The position numbers were made by a program, and so were the translations under genes. From the NCBI RefSeq assembly GCF_000814025.1, contig NZ_JWLL01000005.1, positions 729,501-793,500 on the forward strand: a stretch of 64,000 nucleotides of DNA, read 5' to 3'. Shown here piece after piece: positions 28,502-35,662 of this stretch; positions within the stretch are counted from its first letter, which is position 1; every line of letters begins with the position of its first letter. The stretch is from Tateyamaria sp. ANG-S1. Lineage in GTDB: Bacteria; Pseudomonadota; Alphaproteobacteria; Rhodobacterales; Rhodobacteraceae. The notes under the pieces are model-generated. The model worked only from the letters and a program-made list of their open reading frames with translations, was not told where the DNA came from and did not search any database.

Positions 28502-29137
28502 ATGGGCAAGGTAACAGGTGCAATTGTCATAAGTCTGTGTGCTGGGGTCGCCGTGGCAGAGCCAGTGACGATTGCAGCGTTGGGCGACAGTCTGACGCAA
28601 GGGTACGGGCTGCCCATCGAGCAGGGGTTCGTGCCGCAGCTTGAGGCGTGGTTGGCGGAGGCCGGGCACGACGTCAGCGTCATCAATGCGGGTGTGTCGG
28701 GCGATACGACGCAAGGCGGGTTGAGCCGGGTGGGCTGGACCCTGACGCCCGAGGTGGATGCGATGATTGTGACACTGGGTGGGAACGATTTGTTGCGGGG
28801 TATCGCGCCCGAGGTCAGCCGTGCCAATCTTGAGGGGATCGTGCAGGCGGCGTCGGATGCGGGGGTTGAGGTGTTGTTGGTGGGCATGCAGGCGCCGGGG
28901 AATTACGGGCCGGAGTACAAACAGGCCTTTGATGCGATGTATCCTGAGATCGCGGAGGCTTTTGGCACGCTCTACCTCGACAGTTTCTTTGCCGGGCTGG
29001 GTGGGCCGGAGACGGACCCTGCCCAGGTGCGGGGGTTCATGCAGGCGGACGGTATTCACCCCAATGCCGACGGTGTGGCGCGGATTGTCGAAGGAGTCGG
29101 CCCCAGTGTCGAAGCGCTGATCGCCCGGGTCGAGTGA
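28502..29137 (+). CDS. GDSL-type arylesterase/lysophospholipase (TesA-like)
   Basis: Protein of 211 residues with an N-terminal signal peptide (VISLCAGVAVAEP) and SGNH hydrolase blocks: ALGDSLTQGYGL (nucleophile Ser), the NAGVSGDTTQGG glycine, TLGGNDLLRG (Asn) and DGIHPNADG (Asp-His). TesA enzymes are periplasmic thioesterases/lysophospholipases. Divergent from the YbbA-type ATPase gene; the E. coli tesA-ybbAP arrangement is the same. The SRAP gene follows one base after the stop. Confidence 0.88.
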   Translation: MGKVTGAIVISLCAGVAVAEPVTIAALGDSLTQGYGLPIEQGFVPQLEAWLAEAGHDVSVINAGVSGDTTQGGLSRVGWTLTPEVDAMIVTLGGNDLLRGIAPEVSRANLEGIVQAASDAGVEVLLVGMQAPGNYGPEYKQAFDAMYPEIAEAFGTLYLDSFFAGLGGPETDPAQVRGFMQADGIHPNADGVARIVEGVGPSVEALIARVE

Positions 29138-29138
29138 G

Positions 29139-29753
29139 ATGCCGGGGCGGTTCTTTCTCACTGACCCGGTGTCGGACCTGACCGCCGCACTTGGTGTCCC
29201 CGCGGGGGCAGCGGGCAACGAACCGGCCCGCCAGAACATCGCGCCGGGGCAGGAGATTGTCGTCTTTGATGGCGCCCTGACCCGGATGCGCTGGGGTATT
29301 GTCCCCGTGGGACGGGTGAATGCGCGGGGCCGCCCTGTGATGGAACAGATCATCAATGCCAGGTCCGAGACGGTGTTCGACAAGACAGCTTTCGATGGCG
29401 TGGGCCGGGCGGTGATCCCCGTGAACGGGTGGTACGAGTGGACCGGTGAGAAACGGAAGAAAACTGCGTGGCGGATTGCCCCCAAGGATGGTGGGTTCCT
29501 CTACTTCGCGGCGATCACGGATGTCTGGACCGCGCCCGGCGGATTGCAGGTGCCGCAGGTGGCGGCTGTGACTTGCGAGCCGAACGCGGATGTCGCGCCG
29601 ATCCATCACCGGATGGGCGTGCTGCTGGAGCGCGCGGATCTGGGCGTGTGGATGGGTGATGATCTTGAGGCGGCAAGGGCCTTGATGCAGCCATGGCCTG
29701 TTGGTCGTCTGAGCATTGAGGAAGCCACCGATGTGAACTGGGACGGCCCGTGA
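29139..29753 (+). CDS. SRAP-domain protein (YedK/HMCES family) lacking catalytic Cys2
   Basis: Protein of 204 residues that aligns over its whole length with SRAP: NIAPGQ, RMRWGIVP, INARSE (Asn), GWYEW (Glu) and IHHRM (His) are all in place. SRAP proteins cap abasic sites in single-stranded DNA through Cys2 of the MCGR start. Here the protein starts MPGRFFLT: proline is at position 2 and no other Cys is near the N-terminus, so the usual thiazolidine crosslink cannot form. The gene follows the esterase stop by 1 base. Confidence 0.88.
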   Translation: MPGRFFLTDPVSDLTAALGVPAGAAGNEPARQNIAPGQEIVVFDGALTRMRWGIVPVGRVNARGRPVMEQIINARSETVFDKTAFDGVGRAVIPVNGWYEWTGEKRKKTAWRIAPKDGGFLYFAAITDVWTAPGGLQVPQVAAVTCEPNADVAPIHHRMGVLLERADLGVWMGDDLEAARALMQPWPVGRLSIEEATDVNWDGP

Positions 29754-29832
29754 TCAAAAGGCCGCGTGCCGCGACGACATTGTTTATTGGGGCGCTGCCC
29801 CAAACCCCGCCGTATTTGGAAAGAGAAGAAGC
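29751..29832 (+). repeat. Dispersed intergenic element, copy D (long form)
   Basis: Starts at the SRAP stop codon: TGATCAAAAGGCCGC, GCGACGACATTGT, GGGGCGCTGCCCC hairpin, CGTATTTGGAAAGAGAAGAAG tail in pieces. The left 35 bases closely match copy B. Confidence 0.8.
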
Positions 29833-29871
29833 AAGTGTGTGGCGCTATGGGTCAAGCGCAGCGGGTCCTGT

Positions 29872-29909
29872 CTTCCCTGTTTCAAAAAATCCCCGCCGGA
29901 GGCTCCCGC
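29872..29909 (-). repeat. Dispersed intergenic element, copy H (reverse orientation)
   Basis: On the minus strand: CCTCCGGCGGGGATTTTTT then GAAACAGGGAAG, like copy C. It lies after the csp terminator, in the csp transcription direction. Confidence 0.7.
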
Positions 29910-29920
29910 AGTTTCAAAAG

Positions 29921-29952
29921 GAAAAGGCGGCGCACCGTGAAGTGCACCGCCC
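29921..29952 (-). terminator. Intrinsic terminator of the cold-shock gene
   Basis: On the minus strand, stem GGCGGTGCAC / GTGCGCCGCC (one mispair), short loop, followed by TTTTCCTTTT. It begins about 25 bases after the csp stop. Confidence 0.8.
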
Positions 29953-29976
29953 TCAAAACTGTGGCTCGCTGTTGGC

Positions 29977-30183
29977 TTATGCCAGCGCGATGTTCACAGC
30001 GCTTTCGCGGCCGTCACGGCCTGCTTCGAGGTCAAAGGTGACCTTCTGGTTGTCGGCCAGACCGGTGAGGCCCGAGCGTTCGACTGCCGAGATGTGTACG
30101 AACACGTCCTTGCCGCCCGATTCCGGGGCGATAAAGCCGTAGCCTTTGGTGGTGTTAAACCATTTGACGGTGCCGTTGGCCAT
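29977..30183 (-). CDS. Cold-shock domain protein (CspA family)
   Basis: Protein of 68 residues made of one cold-shock domain. RNP1 is KGYGFIAP and RNP2 is VFVHIS, with NGTVKWFN at the start. It binds single-stranded RNA and acts as an RNA chaperone. A strong SD (AAAGGAG) lies 8 bases before the ATG. A terminator follows the gene. The 292-base gap upstream, shared with preT, leaves room for a long 5' UTR of the kind often found in csp genes. Confidence 0.95.
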   Translation of the reverse strand: MANGTVKWFNTTKGYGFIAPESGGKDVFVHISAVERSGLTGLADNQKVTFDLEAGRDGRESAVNIALA

Positions 30184-30405
30184 CGTCGTTACTCCTTTGG
30201 GTGCTGCCCGCGACATGCGGCAGCCGTGGCGTCGTCAATAGATCGAGTGACTGAGCCGGAAGGAGCAGTGGGTCGATAGATGATGTAGCAAGGCGAGATA
30301 TGGCACCGTTTCGTGGCATTGCAAGGGCTTGCGACCATGTTGACCGGTTCCGGCGAAGTGCTGCTTCTTTGTGCAGGAGGGTGAAATCTGTGTACCCTCA
30401 TCTTT

Positions 30406-30421
30406 TTTACCAGTTGATAAA
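30406..30421. promoter_or_regulatory. Candidate RutR-like operator upstream of preT
   Basis: TTTACCAGTTGATAAA is an imperfect palindrome about 55 bases before preT. Compared with the known E. coli RutR site TTGACCA-N2-TGGTCAA it keeps the left half with one change and the right half with two. It resembles the stronger site at 33907-33922. Confidence 0.5.
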
Positions 30422-30475
30422 ATTTTTGACCTGTGAGAGCGTTTCAGGTGAACAAATCTTGCATATGGGGTAGCC

Positions 30476-31798
30476 ATGAAGCCATCTCCTTTCTCACCGG
30501 GTGTTGCGGCGGGTCGCCTGGACGACGGTGCCTATGCCGAAAACTTTTCTGACCTGCATCCTGCTTTGGACCCGCATGAGGCTTTGGTCGCTGCGGATCG
30601 GTGTTACTTCTGCCATGATGCGCCTTGCGTGACCGCGTGTCCGACGGACATCGACATTCCGCTCTTCATTCGCCAGATCGCGACCGGGACGCCAGATGCG
30701 GCAGCCAAGACGATCCTGAGCCAGAACATCATGGGTGGCATGTGCGCCCGTGTCTGCCCGACAGAGACGCTGTGCGAAGAGGCTTGTGTGCGTGAGTTGG
30801 CCGAGGGCAAGCCAGTCAAGATCGGGCAGCTGCAGCGTTATGCCACGGACCATTTGCAAGAGCAGGGTATTCATCCGTTCTCCCGCGCTGCGGTCACTGG
30901 TAAAACAGTGGCCGTGGTGGGTGCGGGGCCTGCAGGACTGTCCTGCGCGCACCGGCTGGCGATGCTGGGTCATGATGTGACCGTTTATGATGCAAAGCCC
31001 AAGCCCGGCGGGCTGAATGAATACGGCATTGCTGCTTACAAGACGCCCGAAGGGTTTGCGCAGGCCGAGGTTGATTGGCTGCTGAAGATCGGTGGCATCA
31101 CCTTGGCGCATGGCCAGGCGTTGGGGGCTGACCTGACGCTGGAGCAGTTGAAGCGTGACTTTGACGCGGTGTTCCTGGGCATGGGCCTTGGAGGTGTGAA
31201 CGCGCTGGCCGTTGAGGGCGGTGACAAGGATGGTGTTTTGGATGCCGTCGATTTCATCGCTGATTTGCGGCAGGCCAGTGACATGGGTGATTTGCCCGTT
31301 GGCCGCGATGTGGTCGTTATTGGTGGCGGTATGACAGCTGTGGATGCCGCCGTGCAGTCCAAGTTGCTTGGCGCGCTGAATGTTACACTGGCCTATCGCC
31401 GGGGGCGCGACCGCATGAATGCGAGCGTGTTCGAACAGGACCTCGCCGCATCCAAGGGCGTGCGGATCATGACACATGCCGTGCCGCTTGCGCTGCATGG
31501 CAACGGGGCCGTGCGTGAGATCGAGTTTGAGTACGTCAATGACGACATGACCGGCACGGGCGAGACGGTGCGCATCCCAGCCGACCAGGTGCTGCGCGCC
31601 ATTGGCCAGACTTTGGACGGCGATGCCCTGCCTGATCTGGAGGGCGGCAAGATCGCGGTGACGGGTGCCGGGCGTACGTCGATGGATGGTGTCTGGGCCG
31701 GGGGCGATTGTGCCGCTGGTGGTGACGACCTGACCGTGACGGCCGTGGCCGAGGGCCGCGATGCGGCCATGGATATTCACGCAAGTCTGACGGCCTGA
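30476..31798 (+). CDS. preT: NAD-dependent dihydropyrimidine dehydrogenase, PreT subunit
   Basis: Protein of 440 residues resembling the glutamate synthase small subunit family. N-terminal iron-sulfur cysteines occur as CYFCHDAPCVTACPTDIDI and CARVCPTETLCEEAC. A first dinucleotide site VVGAGPAGLSCAHRL binds FAD; a second, VVIGGGMTAVDAA, binds NAD(P)H. PreT passes electrons to PreA, which reduces uracil and thymine to dihydropyrimidines. preA follows after 16 bases with its own SD (GGAGGGAG). Confidence 0.94.
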   Translation: MKPSPFSPGVAAGRLDDGAYAENFSDLHPALDPHEALVAADRCYFCHDAPCVTACPTDIDIPLFIRQIATGTPDAAAKTILSQNIMGGMCARVCPTETLCEEACVRELAEGKPVKIGQLQRYATDHLQEQGIHPFSRAAVTGKTVAVVGAGPAGLSCAHRLAMLGHDVTVYDAKPKPGGLNEYGIAAYKTPEGFAQAEVDWLLKIGGITLAHGQALGADLTLEQLKRDFDAVFLGMGLGGVNALAVEGGDKDGVLDAVDFIADLRQASDMGDLPVGRDVVVIGGGMTAVDAAVQSKLLGALNVTLAYRRGRDRMNASVFEQDLAASKGVRIMTHAVPLALHGNGAVREIEFEYVNDDMTGTGETVRIPADQVLRAIGQTLDGDALPDLEGGKIAVTGAGRTSMDGVWAGGDCAAGGDDLTVTAVAEGRDAAMDIHASLTA

Positions 31799-31814
31799 GC
31801 GGAGGGAGAGAACG

Positions 31815-33119
31815 ATGGCAAACCTGCAAAGTGACTTCGTCGGGATCAAATCCCCCAACCCGTTCTGGCTCGCTTCGGCCCCGCCCACGGACAAGGAATA
31901 CAACGTGCGCCGCGCCTTCGAGGCGGGGTGGGGCGGTGTCGTCTGGAAAACGCTGGGGTCCGAAGGGCCGCCGGTCGTCAATGTGAACGGGCCGCGGTAC
32001 GGCGCGATCTATGGTGCGGATCGGCGCCTTTTGGGTCTGAACAACATTGAGCTGATCACGGACCGTGACCTTTACACCAACCTGGAAGAGATCAAGCGTG
32101 TGAAAGCCGACTACCCCGACCGGGCTGTCATCGTGTCGATCATGGTGCCGTGTGAGGAGGAGGCGTGGAAAGCGATCCTGCCGCTGGTCGAGGACACGGG
32201 CGCAGACGGGATCGAGCTGAACTTTGGCTGCCCGCACGGCATGAGCGAGCGGGGCATGGGGTCTGCCGTGGGGCAGGTGCCCGAATACATCGAAATGGTC
32301 ACGCGCTGGTGCAAGCAATACTATTCCAAGCCTGTCATCGTGAAGCTGACGCCAAACATCACGGACATCCGCAAACCTGCCGCTGCCGCCAAGGCGGGTG
32401 GGGCGGATGCGGTCAGCCTGATCAACACGATCAACTCGATCACGTCCGTGAACCTCGACACTATGTCGCCCGAGCCGTCGATTGATGGGCGGGGTTCGCA
32501 CGGTGGCTATTGCGGCCCCGCGGTCAAACCCATTGCGATGTCGATGGTGTCCGAGATTGCGCGCAATCCCGAGACCCATGGCCTGCCCATTTCGGGCATT
32601 GGTGGCGTTACGACATGGCGGGATGCGGCGGAGTTCATCACCTTGGGTTGCGGCAATGTGCAGGTGTGTACCGCCGCGATGACCTATGGGTTCAAGGTTG
32701 TGCAGGAGATGATCAGCGGCCTGTCGGACTGGATGGACGAAAAGGGCCACGCCAGCATCGCCGATTTCAAGGGGGCCGCGGTGCCCAATGTCACCGACTG
32801 GCAGTACCTGAACCTGAATTACGTGGCCAAGGCCAAGATCAATCAGGATTTGTGTATCTCGTGCGGGCGGTGTTTTGCGGCCTGCGAGGACACCTCGCAC
32901 CAGGCGATTTCCATGTCCGAGGACCGTGTGTTCGAGGTGATCGACGAGGAATGCGTGGCCTGCAATCTGTGCGTCAACGTGTGCCCGGTCGAAAACTGCA
33001 TCACGATGGAGGCCATGGCCCCCGGCGATACCGACCCGCGCACGGGCAAGGTGGTCGAACCGGACTATGCCAACTGGACCACCCACCCGAACAACCCGGC
33101 GGCCACAGCCGCAGAATAG
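31815..33119 (+). CDS. preA: NAD-dependent dihydropyrimidine dehydrogenase, PreA subunit
   Basis: Protein of 434 residues. A dihydroorotate-dehydrogenase-like TIM barrel binds FMN and the pyrimidine; the catalytic loop is NFGCPHGMSERGMG, with Cys and His in CPH as in mammalian DPD. The C-terminus has two 4Fe-4S ferredoxin motifs, CISCGRCFAAC and CVACNLCVNVCPVENC. It catalyses the first step of reductive uracil/thymine breakdown together with PreT. Assignment is strong from paired genes, motifs and the rest of the pathway downstream. Confidence 0.95.
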   Translation: MANLQSDFVGIKSPNPFWLASAPPTDKEYNVRRAFEAGWGGVVWKTLGSEGPPVVNVNGPRYGAIYGADRRLLGLNNIELITDRDLYTNLEEIKRVKADYPDRAVIVSIMVPCEEEAWKAILPLVEDTGADGIELNFGCPHGMSERGMGSAVGQVPEYIEMVTRWCKQYYSKPVIVKLTPNITDIRKPAAAAKAGGADAVSLINTINSITSVNLDTMSPEPSIDGRGSHGGYCGPAVKPIAMSMVSEIARNPETHGLPISGIGGVTTWRDAAEFITLGCGNVQVCTAAMTYGFKVVQEMISGLSDWMDEKGHASIADFKGAAVPNVTDWQYLNLNYVAKAKINQDLCISCGRCFAACEDTSHQAISMSEDRVFEVIDEECVACNLCVNVCPVENCITMEAMAPGDTDPRTGKVVEPDYANWTTHPNNPAATAAE

Positions 33120-33130
33120 GGGCCTGAAGC

Positions 33131-33155
33131 GGCACGCCGTGCTTGGCGGCGTGCC
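33131..33155. terminator. Terminator-like hairpin between preA and rutR-like gene
   Basis: Perfect 9-bp stem GGCACGCCG / CGGCGTGCC with a 7-base loop between two convergent genes. No T-run, so strength as an intrinsic terminator is uncertain. Confidence 0.55.
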
Positions 33156-33173
33156 TGCCCCACAGCTGCTGGT

Positions 33174-33800
33174 CTACTGACCCTTTGCGGGCGTCAGCAG
33201 CTTGCTGAACAGATCGCGTAAGAAGGCGTCGGCGCCGGGTGCCGCCACGTCCGTGCGCATCAGCACGCCGATCTGGACGGCGAAATCGGCATAGTGCTGG
33301 GTTGTCGACCAGATGGAAAAGACCAGGTGTCGCGGGTCGACCGGGGCGAGCTTGCCCTCATCAACCCATGTCTGGATCACGGCGCATTTTTCGTCAAAGA
33401 GCGGTTTCAGGTCTGCCTCAAGGTGCGGCAGCATACGGGGCGCGCCCTGGATGATCTCGCCTGCGAAGAGGCGGCTTTCGCGGGGCAGTTCGCGGGCCAT
33501 GTCGAGCTTGCGTTGGACATAGGCCAGCAACTCTTCAAGCGGGTCACCGCTGGCATCCATTTCGACCAGCGGGTCCAGCCAGGTTTCCATCAGCTGGTTG
33601 AGCAGGGTGACATGGATGTCTTCCTTGCCAGCGAAATAGTAGAGGATGTTGGGTTTCGACAGGCCCGAGGCCTCGGAGATCTGGTCAAGCGTCGCGCCGC
33701 GGTAGCCATGGGCCGAGAAGACGTCGAGTGCCGCATCCAGGATCAGGCTGCGGTTGCGCAACTGGATGCGGCTGGGTTTCTTTTCGGCGCCGTCGGGCAT
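33174..33800 (-). CDS. rutR: TetR-family regulator, RutR-like
   Basis: Protein of 208 residues. The N-terminal helix-turn-helix is at about 20-60 (GYRGATLDQISEASGLSKPNILYYF). The C-terminal region resembles RutR, with PRESRLFAGEIIQGAPRM and HLVFSIWSTTQHYADFA, which in E. coli RutR forms the uracil/thymine pocket. It faces the catabolic operon across a 156-base gap containing a near-perfect RutR-type palindrome (33907-33922). Expected role: repress pyrimidine breakdown until uracil or thymine binds. The start ATG was chosen over an earlier in-frame one that would cover the operator region. Confidence 0.85.
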   Translation of the reverse strand: MPDGAEKKPSRIQLRNRSLILDAALDVFSAHGYRGATLDQISEASGLSKPNILYYFAGKEDIHVTLLNQLMETWLDPLVEMDASGDPLEELLAYVQRKLDMARELPRESRLFAGEIIQGAPRMLPHLEADLKPLFDEKCAVIQTWVDEGKLAPVDPRHLVFSIWSTTQHYADFAVQIGVLMRTDVAAPGADAFLRDLFSKLLTPAKGQ

Positions 33801-33906
33801 GCGGGCTTTCCTCGTGATCTGCTGCAAGTCTAGGCAGATGCGTGTCGGTTGGGCAATTCTGTTCAAAGCAGTTCTTGACAGAAAAGGGCTGGCTGGCAAT
33901 CGTGGC

Positions 33907-33922
33907 TTTACCAATTGGTCAA
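33907..33922. promoter_or_regulatory. Candidate RutR operator between regulator and catabolic operon
   Basis: TTTACCAATTGGTCAA matches the E. coli RutR consensus TTGACCA-N2-TGGTCAA at 13 of 14 fixed positions. It lies 35 bases before the amidohydrolase gene, in the divergent control region, so it could control both directions. Confidence 0.75.
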
Positions 33923-33956
33923 AAAGTTACCGACCATCGGCAAAAGGGGACATCAC

Positions 33957-35207
33957 ATGGCGGCACCGGGCGAAAATCTGCGGATCAACGGTGAGCGGCT
34001 GTGGGACAGCCTGATGGAGATGGCCAAGATCGGCCCCGGCGTGGCCGGTGGGAACAATCGCCAGACATTGACCGATGAGGATGCCGAGGGGCGTGCGCTG
34101 TTTCAGGAATGGTGCGAGGCCGCGGGCTGTTCCATGGGTCTCGACCAGATGGGCAATATGTTTGCGATGCGTCCAGGCGCTGACCCGGATGCGCTGCCGG
34201 TCTATGTGGGCTCGCATCTCGATACGCAGCCGACTGGCGGGAAGTATGACGGGGTGCTGGGCGTGCTTGGGGGACTTGAGATCATCCGCACCCTGAACGA
34301 TCTGGATGTGAAGACTAAGCATCCCATCGTGGTGACCAACTTCACCAATGAAGAGGGGACACGCTATGCCCCTGCGATGCTGTCGTCGGGCGTGTTCGCG
34401 GGCATTCATACGCAGGACTGGGCCTATGGCCGCGTCGATGCTGAAGGCAAGACGTTTGGAGATGAGCTGACGCGCATTGGGTGGCGTGGCGATGAGGAAG
34501 TTGGCGCGCGCAAGATGCACGCCTTCTTTGAGCTGCACATCGAACAGGGGCCGATCCTTGAGGCCGACGGCAAGGATATTGGCGTTGTCACGCACGGGCA
34601 GGGGCTGTCCTGGACGCAGGTGACGATAGAGGGCAAGGACAGCCACACCGGCTCGACCCCCATGCCGATGCGCAAGAATGCCGGGTTGGGCATGGCGCGG
34701 GTGCTGGAAAAGGTGGACGAGATTGCGTGGTCTCATGCGCCCCATGCGGTGGGTGCGGCGGGGCATATCGACGTCTATCCGAACTCGCGCAACGTGATCC
34801 CAGGCAAGGTGGTTTTTACCGTTGATTTCCGGTCACCCGAGTTGAGCGTGATCGAGGATATGGAGGCGCGGCTGCGCGCTGAAGGTCAGAAGATCGCAGA
34901 CGAGATGGGGCTGAGCATTTCATTCGAGAAGGTTGGTGGGTTTGATCCGGTGGCCTTTGACGAGGGCTGCGTCACCGCTGTGCGGTCAGCGGCGGAGCGA
35001 TTGGGGTATTCGCATCAGAACATCATCTCGGGCGCCGGGCATGATGCCTGCTGGATCAACCAGGTGGCGCCGACGGCGATGGTGATGTGCCCGTGTGTCG
35101 ATGGGCTAAGCCACAATGAGGCGGAAGAAATCTCGAAAGAGTGGGCCGCTGCCGGGGCGGATGTGCTCATGCATGCGGTTGTGGAAACGGCGGAGATCGT
35201 AGCGTGA
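33957..35207 (+). CDS. Zn-dependent N-carbamoyl amidohydrolase (beta-ureidopropionase type)
   Basis: Protein of 416 residues of the M20-like HyuC/AmaB/AllC family. Metal ligands are in GSHLDTQPTGGKYDGVLG (His, Asp), TNEEGTRY (Glu), HIEQGP (His) and GAGHDA (His). In this family members hydrolyse N-carbamoyl-beta-alanine or allantoate; the neighbouring hydA and preTA genes point strongly to N-carbamoyl-beta-alanine, the third step of reductive pyrimidine breakdown giving beta-alanine, CO2 and NH3. SD AAAGGGGA precedes the ATG. First gene of the catabolic operon. Confidence 0.92.
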   Translation: MAAPGENLRINGERLWDSLMEMAKIGPGVAGGNNRQTLTDEDAEGRALFQEWCEAAGCSMGLDQMGNMFAMRPGADPDALPVYVGSHLDTQPTGGKYDGVLGVLGGLEIIRTLNDLDVKTKHPIVVTNFTNEEGTRYAPAMLSSGVFAGIHTQDWAYGRVDAEGKTFGDELTRIGWRGDEEVGARKMHAFFELHIEQGPILEADGKDIGVVTHGQGLSWTQVTIEGKDSHTGSTPMPMRKNAGLGMARVLEKVDEIAWSHAPHAVGAAGHIDVYPNSRNVIPGKVVFTVDFRSPELSVIEDMEARLRAEGQKIADEMGLSISFEKVGGFDPVAFDEGCVTAVRSAAERLGYSHQNIISGAGHDACWINQVAPTAMVMCPCVDGLSHNEAEEISKEWAAAGADVLMHAVVETAEIVA

Positions 35208-35212
35208 CGTCG

Positions 35213-35259
35213 CCGTTTTCCGACACGGAAAACGGACCGGAATTTTTCAAAAATTCCGG
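35213..35259. other. Two adjacent perfect hairpins in the amidohydrolase-hypothetical gap
   Basis: CCGTTTTCCG pairs with CGGAAAACGG around ACA (35213-35235), and CCGGAATTTTT pairs with AAAAATTCCGG around a single C (35237-35259). Both stems are perfect. They fill the gap right after the amidohydrolase stop and end 6 bases before the next start. Possible mRNA processing, partial termination or a small palindromic repeat; I see no second copy in this window. Confidence 0.8.
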
Positions 35260-35265
35260 CGTGGG

Positions 35266-35595
35266 GTGGCGGGCGTGATTGATCCTGATCTGAGCCTTAC
35301 CGACCGCATCGCGGATCTGGTCGCGGCCGAAGCGCTGGATGCGCCGCGCGGGACTGCAGCCGAACGGGCGATCGTGCAGGCGTTCGAGGATGCGCTGGTG
35401 CAGCCGTTTGAATGCACGGTGAATTTCAGCGGCGGCATCACGCAGCGCTGCTGGACCGTCACCCGCAGCGATGGTGCTTACCGCGTGGTATACTTGCCGC
35501 GCGCGGGTTACTTTTCGTTGTGTGTGGAGAGTGATTTCGGGCCCTTGGACATTGGGGTGCATGGGCCGGCGCTGGGGTGTTTTGCGAGCGTGTGA
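35266..35595 (+). CDS. Small unknown protein in the pyrimidine operon
   Basis: Protein of 109 residues if GTG at 35266 is used, or 106 if GTG at 35275; no strong SD decides. No family recognised. The sequence LTDRIADLVAAEALDAP, FECTVNFSGGITQRCWTV and AGYFSLCVESDFGPLDIGVH suggests a small alpha-plus-beta soluble protein with three cysteines. It sits between the amidohydrolase and hydA genes in the same direction. Its place in the operon points to a role in pyrimidine use, but no activity can be inferred. Confidence 0.6.
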   Translation: MAGVIDPDLSLTDRIADLVAAEALDAPRGTAAERAIVQAFEDALVQPFECTVNFSGGITQRCWTVTRSDGAYRVVYLPRAGYFSLCVESDFGPLDIGVHGPALGCFASV

Positions 35596-35640
35596 CTGGG
35601 GCTCTGCTCCAGACCCCGTCGTATTTTTCGTCAGAAGAAA
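35593..35640 (+). repeat. Dispersed intergenic element, copy F
   Basis: Begins at the stop codon of the small unknown gene: CTGGGGCTCTGCTCCAG hairpin, then CGTATTTTTCGTCAGAAGAAA. hydA starts 22 bases later, preceded by its own SD (GAGGAGAG). Confidence 0.75.
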
Positions 35641-35662
35641 CAGCTGACAGAGGAGAGATGAC

